Positions 1 to 11,151 of a stretch of 64,000 bases of DNA are shown in pieces (position 1 is the first letter of the stretch; every line of letters starts with the position of its first letter). The notes beneath the pieces were generated by a model. That model was not told the DNA's origin. It ran no database searches and worked only from the letters and a program-made list of their open reading frames with translations. Location: NCBI GenBank assembly GCA_027577595.1, contig JANBRJ010000021.1, positions 1-64,000 on the forward strand, read 5' to 3'. The position numbers and the translations under genes are program-made. This DNA comes from Coemansia sp. RSA 487. Its lineage: Eukaryota; Kickxellomycota; Kickxellomycetes; Kickxellales; Kickxellaceae.

Positions 1-607
1 GCTGTTGGTGGTTGGCAGCAAGGGCTGCGGCCTGTGCAACTGCGCTGGACGGCGACGACAGCGATGATGCACCTGCACCGGCGCCCCACGACGCAGCGGT
101 TGGTGAGCTCATAAGGCTGACCATTCCGTTGGCTGCGCTTGTGCCATCAGCAAGGCCATAGCTGCTCTGGTACCCGGCGACGGCCATGTTTGCAGCAGAA
201 TGGCTGTTCATGTCGATGCTGGGGAGAGTGTGGTGATGGTGGTGGTGTTGCGCCTGGTGCGATGAGTACTGAGCATGTTGCTGCTGCTGCTGCTGCTGTT
301 GCTGCTGCTGTTGCGAGTGAATCTGTGTTGGCGGAGGCAGCATCTGCCCGTGGTTGACAGAGGCCATGGTACTGTATCCTCGGGAGTAGTCGGCAGTCGG
401 CAGCACTGTGCCGTTGGAAGCGACTGCAGCGGCGGCGGCGGCAGCAGCGGCGGCTGCCATTGCGTCGCGCGAAGCCGACTGGTTGCTCATGGCGGCCGTG
501 TCGTGCGATGCGCCTGTGGTATCAATGCCAGCAGGGGTGGATGTAGCGCCTGGATTGGAGGTTGGCGCAGTCTGGCTACCAGCGTATTGTGTGTGCAATG
601 TGGACAT
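1..607 (-). CDS. N-terminal part of a low-complexity protein (possible transcription regulator), runs off the left edge
   Basis: The minus strand is open from an ATG at 605-607 to the window edge, giving about 202 residues without a stop. The protein starts MSTLHTQYAGSQTAPTS and then carries a run of about 10 alanines, a polyglutamine run of about 12, a run of five to six histidines, and Ser/Ala-rich stretches. No folded domain is visible in the part present. Such Q/A/H-rich N-termini are common in fungal transcription regulators, and the very long upstream non-coding region fits a developmentally regulated gene, but this is inference. The rest of the gene lies outside the window, so the family cannot be named. 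Confidence 0.7.
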   Translation of the reverse strand, partial: MSTLHTQYAGSQTAPTSNPGATSTPAGIDTTGASHDTAAMSNQSASRDAMAAAAAAAAAAAVASNGTVLPTADYSRGYSTMASVNHGQMLPPPTQIHSQQQQQQQQQQQQHAQYSSHQAQHHHHHHTLPSIDMNSHSAANMAVAGYQSSYGLADGTSAANGMVSLMSSPTAASWGAGAGASSLSSPSSAVAQAAALAANHQQ

Positions 608-3600
608 TGGCAAAGCTCAGAGAAATAAGCGGTCGTGGTAGGAGTAGGAGGAGAGAAGAGGAAGAGATCTCTATTTCAGATTAGGAGAAGAAATTGGGGT
701 ATTTTGGCACAATGTCCCTCCTTTTTTTGCTCCAAGATAACGACTAGAGGAGGGAGGAGTAGGATCGAGCAAAACAGGCGTAGAGATAGTGGAAGAGACG
801 TAACAAAGTGGTAACTGCGTTCGAGAAGGAGAGAATTAAGTCTTGTTACAGGCGCGGTGGTTAGTGCAGATAAAAGAAAGAGCTTTTATATATGAGTATT
901 TTTTAAATATGTCCGGTTCTCCTCGAGACAAAGAGAGCAAGGAGAAGAAAAAGAGGAAGGAAGAGTGAAAAATGAAACTTCTCTTTCGTGAACGAGAAGG
1001 AACGGGCACCGTCAAAAGGTTTATATTTGATGTTTTGAATCGAGACACAAGCCAGGCGAAGGAAGCAGAGTTACAAGCCTGAAGCTCTCTCCGATTGCAT
1101 GGCTTGCCAGCGAGGGGGAGGGTTGTGTGACAAGAGAGCAGCCAAGGGTCAGGAACACACCCCCCTACTTTCTTTCTCCACACGACGGGGAAAGTGCAGG
1201 GAAGGAGGGGGTGGGTGGAGAAGAAGGGCTCAGCCCACCACCCAACAAAGCATAGAACGCAAACAAAGCAAAGGGCATCCCAAAAAAGCGAGAATCGAAG
1301 CAAGTTCCCACACACGCGCAAGGAGCTCGTCGTCCATGAGCGATGAAAGTGAGAACGAGAAAATAACAACGAGCTTTCCCGAATTGAGACATGGCAGAAC
1401 CATGAGCTCCGCGCTGTGATTGGCCTGTTGCGAGGGAGCGGCAATAGCTTTTAAGCCTGTTTTTCTTTATTTTGGACAAATAAACACGAAAAGGGCCAGC
1501 CAATTTGCTGATTTTCCGCATTGCGCCTGATATCCGTGTTCAGTGTGTGTGCTAGGGGATGGCTGCACTCTTTCCCTGGAGATGGCCGCCGAAATGGGGA
1601 CAGGATCGCCCTTCAATTTCTGCCAAACCGAAATCGTCGTCCAACCAAATTGGAATGACACCCTCCATATTTGACGATTAACACAGATGCCTACTTTGAA
1701 GATGACGACATCAATTCGGGTCTTGACAACGCATCAGGGGAAATGGATGGGACGATCGCATGCCATCAAGCTTCAGCCAACCAGCCAACCAGCCAACCAG
1801 CCAACCAACGCAGCTTGGCTGGATGGCGCGCTTGCCATTTCTCTCTCCGCAAAGCGAAAACCCGCCATCGCCCATCTGGCAGCGGCGAGATGTAAGGGCT
1901 CATGGTGCTTGTTAGGAAGATGCCGGCTCCCAATGCGCCATGCATCGAGCTGGAAAAGGGAGTGGAGAGTGATATGATGCTCTTTTAATTTCGTTTCCTA
2001 TTTGTGCGCTCGGCCAGATGCGGCATGAGAAAAGGTAAGCAGGCATCTCGAACACACCCCCTTCTTCTGTGGTGAAGCGCTGATAAAGGCATGGAAAAAA
2101 GAAAGCTGATTCTTCTGAAATAATGGCGTTCCTTTATCTTCAGGTATTGTCCCTCAAAAGAAAGCAAGGACACTCCATAGCCAATGCGAGAAAGAGCATG
2201 GGCGGGGGCGAGAGAAAGAAAAAAGAACATGATATTTCTGCAAACAAAAAATGAATGAACATGTGGTCCTGCTCTTCCTCGATATGGCTGTCCCGCCAAT
2301 CCCTGCCTGCATTCAATTTTAGCATCGTGCAATAAAGGCATGTCCCAAGGATATCGCTTATGAATGCTAAAGTGCAATGCCTGCGCTTGCAGCGCACACG
2401 GCCCGTCACGAATCGGCGAGAGCGCCTGCACCCGTTGTGTAGAAAACTAGGTTGCATGAGAGCTTGCACTTTTCATACATTTGCATCGTTTGTGGATTTT
2501 TCATCTTGCCGCTGCCCGATGCCGTGCAAGCGATGTCTGTGCCCCCTCCTCATTCGTTGTTGTCTGGTGCTCTTTTAGATATTCTGCTGCCAGATCCCGA
2601 CGAATATAAACAAAACATCTCGGGACATGCGAAATTTATTACGCATTGTTTTTCGCCCCCAATTGGTGCAAAATAACGCAGGCATTTTATTCGCCCTCAT
2701 TTGCGACCTGTATTGTTCTCGCGCTCAAAAAATAATAATAAACATCCCCTCTCGAACGCACAACAAAACGCCCCTCCCAGGAACGCGACGGCCAACCGGC
2801 GGCATTTCTCGCAGCAGCGAGTGCGGCCAGGAGGAGAGAGACTGCGCATGCATGTAGGTGTGTGTACATTTGTGCAAGGGTTCGGCAGATGAACGGAGTG
2901 TCCTTGATGGACATGCTATTGTGAAATATAAATGACCCCAAAGTGGGCATCGCGCCAAGCCGTCGTCTTGCCAAAATAAACATTGGATTTCCATTTCTCG
3001 TGTCAACGAACTTATTGCTCGCAAGCAATCTTATCATTTTTCCACAATTTTGCGTCGTATCCGAAAAGGAAAGCATCTCGTGGTTTTTATTTTCTCATTT
3101 GACATTTCGTGCTCCGTCCTTATTGTTCGTTTTTGCCTTTTATTTCACATTCGTTTCGTCCCCAATAAAACAACCTTCGTGTTGGATCGTCGCCGTTCCA
3201 ATAAAAAAAGCCACTCTTGGTCTCTTTCTTCACAGACCTCGAAAAAACCCCACACGCAATCTCCCTGTTTTCGTAAGCCGCACGTGATACCTCTCCGTCC
3301 CTTACGAAATATCATAATAATAATCTCTCACTCAATCTCATTCACTGTGACGCGAAGGATGCAAATCCCTTTCTGCTTTTCCACCCAATCGCTGCTGTCC
3401 GCGACCAACAAAAAATATAGAATGTGATGTGTGCAATTTTCTGCAATTGCCAGGTTTAATGATATATTTCAGAAGAAGGGGCATCATGCATGATGCAAAA
3501 GACAAGAGCTCCACTCAATAGCTTGCTTTTTTTTTTTTCGTTCTGCTTCTGGCGAACAGCCCTTGCAGAAACTAAAATTAGGAACAGATTGAACCGTTCC

Positions 3601-3672
3601 AAATCACCCAGCTCACGCGTTGAGAAAGTTGATGTGTTCCAGCAAAAAAAGAAGAAAAGAAAAAAAAGTGAT
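608..3672. other. Long non-coding region upstream of the left-edge gene
   Basis: About 3 kb with no ORF that looks like a protein. The longest frame (minus, 836-1444) is rich in Cys, Trp, Phe and Arg with no family resemblance and overlaps competing frames. The region alternates purine-rich and pyrimidine-rich tracts and holds a short tandem repeat at 1774-1805. It probably holds the promoter and 5' leader of the left-edge gene and the 3' end of its right neighbour. No tRNA-like box was seen. Confidence 0.6.
1774..1805. repeat. Four tandem copies of an 8-bp unit (CAGCCAAC)
   Basis: Four perfect head-to-tail copies of CAGCCAAC, followed by a partial copy. It lies in non-coding DNA and looks like a simple microsatellite. 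No function is visible. Confidence 0.9.
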
Positions 3673-4146
3673 CTATACAGGAGGCTTTCGTGCTGCTGAC
3701 GGCGTCTTGGTCATGCCCCTGCCGCTGTTGGACACGCCTACCTTTCCCAGAACCGTATCGGGACTCTTAAATATCGACTGGCTGTTGATTGCCTTGGCCT
3801 TGAGCTTCTTGCTGCCCTTGGCAAATTTGAGCCATGCCTGCTGACTGGACGACGCCGACGCGTCGGCAGATGTTCTTTTCTTGTTCTTCTTGCTGCGCTG
3901 CTTGTCGACCTTGCCTTTCTGCACAGCTCCTGCACTGGTGTTCTTTGGGCCACGATCCTTTTCAGATGCCAATGGTGCAGCTGATGCATTGGATGTAGGT
4001 GTTTCGTACAGCTGACCTCCAAGCGCAAGTAGATCCTCGATCTCCTGCTTCAGCTGCGCAAGTTCTGTGTTCGTTGGATCTGCAGAAAGCGCCAGCTCCA
4101 CCTCGCCCAATTTAGTAACGTATGTTTCAATCTCGCTTGCATCCAT
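3673..4146 (-). CDS. SPF30/SMNDC1-like splicing factor lacking the Tudor domain
   Basis: A 157-residue protein in a single exon. The N-terminus (residues 1-45, with EVELALSADPTNTELAQLKQ) matches the helical N-terminal region of SPF30/SMNDC1. The C-terminus (about 107-140, with QQAWLKFAKGSKK and IFKSPDTVLGKVGV) matches the conserved SPF30 tail, which reads SIFASPESVTGKVGV in animals. SPF30 helps recruit the tri-snRNP during spliceosome assembly and normally binds dimethyl-arginine through a central Tudor domain. Here only about 60 Ser/Lys-rich residues (with a KQRSKKNKKR stretch) separate the two ends, so the Tudor domain is absent. No intron signal that would add it was seen. The gene is divergent from the SYP1-like gene. 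The family call rests on both ends; function without Tudor is uncertain. Confidence 0.72.
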   Translation of the reverse strand: MDASEIETYVTKLGEVELALSADPTNTELAQLKQEIEDLLALGGQLYETPTSNASAAPLASEKDRGPKNTSAGAVQKGKVDKQRSKKNKKRTSADASASSSQQAWLKFAKGSKKLKAKAINSQSIFKSPDTVLGKVGVSNSGRGMTKTPSAARKPPV

Positions 4147-4786
4147 CCTTTATCCTTCCCCGTTTCCCACTAGCTACTGCTCTAATGGTGATTATATGTG
4201 TGTAAATGCAAATACAAAGCGAATAGACAAACAAATATAATAACTTTATCGGAAGTTCAATATTACAAAACCTATCAAGCTCTCGTACACAACACAGGTT
4301 GCATGTAAAAAACATGCGGAGACGGCTTAAACCCAACACCAAAGCTATTTCTACCCCAATGCTTTAATCCTGGATTTATGGGTAGTGTCGGCCAAATCAA
4401 TGCCATGCCACTAACTCTGTTTCTTTCATCTTCTCGCTTGCCACAGATATGCTCTGCACAGTAGCAGCAACAACAAAAACAACAGCCTGTTCGGATCTAC
4501 TGTGGTTGCATTGCATCTGAATGCTTTTTAAAAAACACGTTCCCTTCTTCGTCTCAAAGACTTTGTTTCTTTTGTTTGTCGCTGCATAAGTTGCAGAAAA
4601 ATACATTTTTCCAAGGGCGGAAAAAACAGGTGCTTCTTTGTTTCTTTACATCTTTTAACGACCTGCTGTTGCGTACTCTTCATTTTTCTAACGTATCTCC
4701 AATTACATCCTCCTTGCATTCCCAAGCTTTTCCTTTTTTTCTTTAACAACACGCAGCGCACAAAACTTTTGTCGGCGCCCTCAACA
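4147..4786. promoter_or_regulatory. Divergent intergenic region between the SPF30-like gene and SYP1
   Basis: About 640 bp between two start codons pointing away from each other, so it must hold both promoters. It has T-rich tracts near the SYP1 start. I see no clear TATA box or named factor site. Confidence 0.5.
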
Positions 4787-7700
4787 ATGGCAAGGAGAAT
4801 GAGTGACTCGGAACTAATCCAGGCAAGTGTCACTACAACAAGATAACCACCACTGCTTGTAACTGACATTTCGAATTGACAACATAATACTAAACATAAT
4901 ACTAAACGTAATAATCCCCAGATTTCTGCCCTTTTCGTCTTTTGTACACGACTGCATTTTCATTCTTTTTATTTGTCTGTAGTCAATTCCACCTGGAACG
5001 CTCGCAGACGAGCTTGTCCAACGCTACAATGCTGGAACCAGCGCCCTGGTGCAGCTTATCGACCATTTCACCCAACGTGTTCGGCTCGAAGAAACCCTTG
5101 CCTCAACCATAGAAAAGGCACCTGTTACTACAACAAACAAAGCCGGCTTGAAGGGGTTTGCGGCCATCAAGCTTCAGCCAAACACGTACGTATTTGTATT
5201 CCCTCCAGGCATTTTCCGTTCGAAATGCATATCTTGAATTTGGAAGGAGAGCTGCGGACCAAGCTAAACTATATCATCCGTTTTGTCCTACTGCTGCTGT
5301 TGTTTCTCGTTTTATCATTATCTTGCTTTGTAGAAAGGATGGCTCGTCAGTCGAGGCCAATGTGCTTTTGCCGCAGCTACAAAGAGAAGCCGAGCACATC
5401 ATCAGCATGCACTTGCACTTGTCAGGTCGCCTAGCCAAAGAGGTCGTTGCTCCACTTGAAGGATTTATCTCAAGCGAGGCCTGGGAAGCGGCCAACAGAA
5501 TACAGTCGCGTCTACAAAGCATGGCTGCATCTATGCACAGCCACCATGACCAGATTCCAAAGATATCTGCCCGAACTGTCTCGAAATCAGCAAGGGCCAG
5601 CCAGCAAGCCAAACAAAAGCTGGAGGAAGAGAAGGGCGCACTGATGGCTTTACAAAACGAATGGCAGAGCAGTGTTTCTGGTCTTGTTGCGCAGTTCGAG
5701 GCAGCCGATGTGGCCCGTGTTGAAGCCATCCGCGAGTCATTGCTGAGGTTTGAGCATTACCGGAACGAGTTTTATAAGGCGGCTCAGGCAGACATTGCTT
5801 CTGTTAGCGATCTCACGCAGCAGTACCAGCCAAGCGCTAGCATCGTTGATGCATTAGGTGGAGAGCTCCAGATGCAGCAAGCCGGCTCTTCGACCATCGA
5901 AAACCACAACAACAACAACAACAACAGCGGCAGGAACGTTGCTGGTGTGGAGTCTGTTCCTGTTCCGCCAACCGCCAGTGGCTCTGCACAGATCGAAGCA
6001 CCGTCAAAGAGCTTTTTGAAGCTAAACATATTCCGCAGCAAGACCAAACGGGTCAAGAAGAAGGGCAGCGGGAGCGGTACTTTTTCGGGCTCATCAGTCT
6101 CAACCGGTTACAGTCGTAGCGTTAGCAGTGGCGGCATTGCCTCACCCAGCATAGCAAACACCAATCCTGGCATTCCTGGAAGCCTTTGCACAGCCAACAC
6201 GCACAGCTCCAATGCGCTCAGCCCCAAGCTTCCCAGCGAGCAGCGCAGTCTTGCGCCGAGCAGCAACTACGCCGATACAACGCAGCAAGCAGTAGCTGCT
6301 GAGGCTTCGCAGCCCCTGTCTCCATCGTCGCACTCGCAACCAATACATCCCAGAAGCCCGGCGCAAAAGGCGCCTAATATACACCCTAGCACAGGCGATT
6401 TTGCCGAATGGGTATTTGCAGACAACACGCAGGAGACATCGAGCTCGCGCAACAACAGCAACTACTCTGTGGGCTCGATGGTCCATGTCAGTAGTAGCCT
6501 GGCGGCAATTGACGAGGCATCGGATAGCAGCCTGCAAAAGGCACAGCCCAGTATGGGCATTTCCAAGCAAACAAGCGTTGATGAGCCACCAGACCAAGCA
6601 AAGGCTAATAGTTCAACAGCCGCAGTTGACGACGCGTTTGGTTCATTGCACATATCCGCAAGTCCCAAGCCCGAACCCCTTTCTCCAAGAACAGCCAGCA
6701 TTGGCGAGAGTAAGCAGGTCGATCTGGATTCGGCGTTCAACATTCCACAGGTGCATACGAAGGAAGGTGAAGCAGACAGGAACGCTGGCTTGGCAGGTGT
6801 ATCTGCAGTACCCAACCAGAGCAGTGCTGGTTCCGCAGCAATTGCCCAGGATAACACGCAAGATATGTCGTTTGAAGATGTGTTCGGCTCGGCTGATGTA
6901 TTTAAGTCAATCGAGCCTAAAGATGAGTTGAAGAAGTCTCCTCAAATGGCCAGGCTGGCCGATGTTGAGTCTCCGCCGGCTGCAAGCGGCAGCATTGGTA
7001 GCAGACACCGCAGAAGCGTCAGTGCTGGTGCACCTGATTCACCATCGAGTCACGAAAAGGGCGTTGAATTCGACGCTGACGAAAAGCCTGAATCTGGAGA
7101 CAACAAGGACAACAGCGGCAACGACTGGAATGATGCCGACGAAGACATTGACCCGTCGTTCCGCGTAAAGTTCTCTATTCGGGAAAACGCAATCAGGGAC
7201 AATCCAGACGAATCCAAGGCTGCGCTTTCGCGGGTCACCACGCTGCTGCGCTCCGCACCCTCTGTGCGCCGTGGGCGCAACCGCCGCGATGTGCGTACAA
7301 TGTATGTGCCCTCCAGCCTTCCGATTGCCAATGCGCTTGAGATGCAAGGGTTCCAGAACGATTCTGACAATAAGGATAATGCTGAATCGCTTACGCAGCC
7401 CCTAAATTCACAGGTTGCTGATACCACTGCCATCCAAAAGCAGGAACAAGCTTCCGAGCCTGTTGCACAGGATGAGGATATCCCGATAACGCCGATGCCT
7501 GCTCGCCCTGATGGCGTTGGTGCTGAGCAAATGAATACGCTAGATACCGACTCCCAGTCCAAAGAAGCTGGAGAAGTACCCGTTGCAACAGAGACTGTAT
7601 TAGACATACCTGCTACCGTTGAAACGAACATTGCTGCCACTGCTGTCGCTGTCGGAGGCATTACTACAGAGCCTGTTGTTGAGGAATCACTGCAACCTAA

Positions 7701-9309
7701 TGCTGAGACTGAGACTGAGGCTAAAGGCAGGGCGGCAGCGGATAGTGCAGAGACAAAGGAAGAATCAGCCCAAACCAGCGAGGTATCGCATATCCCAGAG
7801 CAGCCGGATTCTCCTGAAGAATCTAGATCCGATGATGCTCTACAATCCAGCGCGACGTTGGCCGTGGATTCGGCGGAACCCCAGACTATAAAATCTGGTG
7901 CGCTGCCTTCCTCTTCTGCAATTTCGGCTGCCTCTCAGACGGTACAAGCACAAAAGGGCGAAGGGTCTGGCAGACGCCGTGCACCTCCGCCACCGCCGCC
8001 ATCGGCGCCATCTGTTCAGCAGCATATATCATTGTCTGTTTCCAGCGCTCCAACGGAATCCAAGCTAGACCCTTCTCCAACGGAAAACGATACGCCAGAG
8101 CAGCAGCAGCAGCAGCAGCAACAACAACAACAACAGTTGGCTGCCAGCAAATCCGTGCACCGTGGGCGTCGTGCAGGTGTCAGCACCAGACCTCCGCCAA
8201 TTTCAATGGATGTTCGAGAAACTATCGACTACGAGTTTTCTTTCGTCCGTAAGCCAAACGTGGGCGAGGCTCCTCAAGGCACGTACCAGGTGGTTGGAGA
8301 AGTAAGTATGCATATTCAAGATGCAATCAATCCTCTTGAACTGGCGCCCTTACGCGTCTGTGTCAAGCGGACGGAGACTGGGATGGATCTTGTTGCAAAC
8401 CCCAGCGTGGCGGTTCTTGATACCTCGTTTACAGCAACAATGGCGGACGGCCGTGACTGGTATCGGTTTGTGCGACCAAATCTGTTTGCACAAGTGAAGG
8501 GTCCCGAGGGAACCGACGTTGTGGTGTTCAAGTACATGATGAAAGGTATCGATGAAAACATAAGCAAGATACCTATAGTCATCAAGCTGGCAGAGTCGCA
8601 CACAGACGGTCTGTATGGACTGATGGCTTTTTACGAGCCCAACGTCAACAGCATATTTGCTGGCAGCACAGTCGAGGAGCTAGCATTGATGCTGAGCATG
8701 TCGGGCAAATTGGCCCTGGAAGCGTCGCGGCCAGCAGCCAGCTGGTACCAGGAGCACAACAGGCTTCTTTGGAAGCTCGATGATGTGAGCATCCCAGCAC
8801 CCGAGCACTCTGTTGACGACTCCACCATACTTTCCAATACGCTAGCGATGAAAGCGCATGGCGATGAGCCTCTTAAGGCCATGTCGTTTGCTTTGAAGTT
8901 TGTGGTGCATGGGAGCAAGGTTGTGGACACTGCCTTGTGCATTGCTCGCGTGGCCGCTACTGGCAGCAACCATCAGCCGAATCAGCAAGCATTGGCTGCT
9001 GCAGGAACCAGCACACCGGCCACTATTGTTATCGACGGTCCAGCATCCCTTACGGTAAAGTCGGGCAAATGTATTTACAAGGTTGATCAAATCTACGCAG
9101 CACATCCTAGCCAAGAGGAAAGCAAGGGTGCCGATAGTGACGACAAGAAAGGTGTATCTGACGACAAATCCGACGCGTCTTCATCTTCGGAAGAAGAAGC
9201 ATGGGCTAGCAACGAAGGCGGTAACAGCGACGATGACGATGACGATGACGATGACAACGGCAACGACAACGGCAACAACAACGGCAAGGAAAATGAGGGA
9301 AAACAATAG
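4787..9309 (+). CDS. SYP1: Muniscin (Syp1/FCHo-like) endocytic adaptor, three exons
   Basis: Exons 4787-4822, 4983-5185 and 5334-9309 give 1404 residues. Muniscins are early clathrin-endocytosis adaptors that bend membrane with an F-BAR domain and bind cargo with a mu-homology domain. Exon 1 (12 residues, MARRMSDSELIQ) ends at a GC donor (CAG/GCAAGT); intron 1 contains two TACTAA-type branch sites around 4885-4909 and ends CTGTAG. Intron 2 is GTACGT to TTTGTAG. The joins give GTLADELVQRYNAGT and NTKDGSSVEANVLLPQ, both F-BAR-like (about residues 15-260). The middle is a long disordered Ser/Pro/Glu-rich linker with poly-Asn, polyPro and a 13-residue polyQ (near 8100-8138). The mu-homology domain begins near residue 1040 (ISMDVRETIDYEFSFV). 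The tail is strongly acidic (Asp run near 9230-9255). The start and exon 1 are my prediction; the rest is firm. Confidence 0.88.
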
Positions 9310-9471
9310 TTTATATGCATTTTTGGCCCTTAATAGATCTCTTTAAACATCTCTTAGTTGAAAAACAAGACTTCCGCCCCTTTCTTTGCTTATTATTATT
9401 GTTTTCTTATTTTTTGTAAAATCAATCCAACCTCAAATCCCCTGTTTTAATCAACCAACAAGCTACGACAA

Positions 9472-11085
9472 ATGAGCGACTTTACTGAAGGCAGCAGGAC
9501 GGCTCCGCAGGAGGGAAACCCGTTCAGGCCATATGTAGACACGCTAGGCGGTAGACACAACGACAATTTGTACGAGGAGCTGAAGAATCCAGCAAACAAT
9601 CTCCGTAACTTAACGAGTGGTGGAGCCTTCTCCGAGGATCCATATAGACTATCTGGGTCCGAGGGTGGTGGCATAGCTGGGCTAGAGGAGTTTGATGTCA
9701 ACGGCCTCGAGTACGATAGCCACGTGGATACGGCGCAGTATGCAAAGGATCTTTTACGGTTTGCAGGGTACCGATATCTGGCGACTCTGGCATCCTCACC
9801 CTTTACCATAGCACAGACTCTGCTCCAGGTCCAGTACCTCCCTGCAGCCGTTCTGCAGTCTGAGCCCAGCAAGTCGTCAAGCGATGAGACCCAAGACAAG
9901 CTAGATGAAGTGGGGGATATTGTCGACCCCGACGACCTGGCATACTATGACTATTTGCGCGCCCGCCACTCCGAGCGCGGAACGCAGTATAAGCCAGCAG
10001 AGCGTGCGCACGTCGACCATGACGGATATGTTGTTAGTACGCATGAGAAGGGCGTTGGCGAATTCAAGCCTGGATACCAGCTGGATGCGCTGCCGACAGC
10101 AAAGCTGAAGGTGTTTCAGAAGCTCCTTACACACCCAACTGAGGGCTTCCTCAGCATGTTCAAGGGCTGCTTCACCCAGTGGGTCTATGACATCTTGTAC
10201 CTTCTTGTGCAGCCGACGCTCGAGGTTGTGCTGAACGAGATGCTGGGCGTGTACGATAGCGCGCCTCTTTACACTTACATCGATGCGGCAGCGCCCAGCG
10301 CATTGACAGTCGTCGCCTCCAACCTGATCGTCGGCTGGGTGCTCTCTCCTCTGGAGCTGGTACGCACCCGACTGATAATACAGTCGGCCTCGCCCATACA
10401 TAGGAAATACCATGGCACGTTCCATGCGCTGAAAACCATTGCAAAAGAAGAAGGCGGGGTCTGGTCGATGTACTTTAGCCCTTACCATTTGGTACCCACA
10501 GTGATTAGACATACGATGGATCCCATCTTCCGCAACATGGGGGCCTTTGCATTGGATCGGGTGTATGGAATCGACCCCTATGACCATCCAACAACATTTG
10601 CCTTTGGCAACCTGCTCTGGAAGACCATTGCCGCGACGGTTATGCTTCCCATCGACACGATCAGAACACGTCTGCAAGCGCAGCCCAGGTATGCCAATAA
10701 GGCAACAGCTGGTTCTACGCGTCTTTCTGCGACAAGCGGCTTTAAATCAGACTCCAAGGCAGCATCCAAGAATGAAAAACAGGCTAGATCATTCAAGGAG
10801 TTCCGTACCTGTGTGCCAATTTCGCCGATTCCATACACTGGAATGGTAAATTGCGCTTGGAGGATTATTACTGAAGAAGGTGAGTCTCTAAAGAAGATGA
10901 AGAAACGCAGGGCTGCCTCTGTAAGCGCTTCTACCAGTGGCAATACTGAAAAGCCTGCACAAATCAGCAATGTCGGACACTACGGACTGCGTGGCCTGTA
11001 CCCAGGATTCACTCTCCAGCTTGCAGCAAACGTTGCAATCTTCGGACTGAGCTTTATCAGTACCGATGAAATCGAGTTTGCATAG
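9472..11085 (+). CDS. UGO1: Ugo1-like mitochondrial outer-membrane fusion protein (SLC25 fold)
   Basis: A 537-residue single-exon protein. It resembles Ugo1, an outer-membrane member of the mitochondrial carrier family that links Fzo1 and Mgm1 during mitochondrial fusion. Evidence: an acidic, Gly/Ser-rich soluble N-terminus (about 1-90), a segment with FTIAQTLLQVQYLP, and degenerate carrier repeats such as SPLELVRTRLIIQS (about residue 295-310) and LPIDTIRTRLQAQ (about 390-402), each with the Px[DE]xx[RK]x[RK] signature. The C-terminus (GLRGLYPGFTLQLAAN) is a last carrier helix. A Lys/Ser-rich insertion sits between the last two repeats. It lies 162 bp downstream of SYP1 on the same strand and meets the next gene tail to tail. 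SLC25A46-like is the animal equivalent. Confidence 0.85.
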   Translation: MSDFTEGSRTAPQEGNPFRPYVDTLGGRHNDNLYEELKNPANNLRNLTSGGAFSEDPYRLSGSEGGGIAGLEEFDVNGLEYDSHVDTAQYAKDLLRFAGYRYLATLASSPFTIAQTLLQVQYLPAAVLQSEPSKSSSDETQDKLDEVGDIVDPDDLAYYDYLRARHSERGTQYKPAERAHVDHDGYVVSTHEKGVGEFKPGYQLDALPTAKLKVFQKLLTHPTEGFLSMFKGCFTQWVYDILYLLVQPTLEVVLNEMLGVYDSAPLYTYIDAAAPSALTVVASNLIVGWVLSPLELVRTRLIIQSASPIHRKYHGTFHALKTIAKEEGGVWSMYFSPYHLVPTVIRHTMDPIFRNMGAFALDRVYGIDPYDHPTTFAFGNLLWKTIAATVMLPIDTIRTRLQAQPRYANKATAGSTRLSATSGFKSDSKAASKNEKQARSFKEFRTCVPISPIPYTGMVNCAWRIITEEGESLKKMKKRRAASVSASTSGNTEKPAQISNVGHYGLRGLYPGFTLQLAANVAIFGLSFISTDEIEFA

Positions 11086-11151
11086 TCCTCCCCGTCTTTG
11101 CCTGTTTCTTTCCGTTTCTATTAGAAAATCAAATGATTTTAAAAAAAAAAG
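11086..11151. terminator. Very short convergent 3' gap between UGO1 and the Nudix gene
   Basis: Only 66 bp separate the stop codons of two convergent genes, so the 3' UTRs must overlap. The gap holds an A-run (11141-11150) and AAATGATTTT-type AT-rich DNA that could serve polyadenylation on either strand. The exact cleavage sites are not visible. Confidence 0.4.

Noticed and set aside
836-1444. 202-codon minus ORF in the left non-coding region
   Set aside because: It overlaps ORFs on both strands, is rich in Cys, Trp, Phe and Ser, and has no family pattern; it looks like chance translation of purine/pyrimidine tracts.
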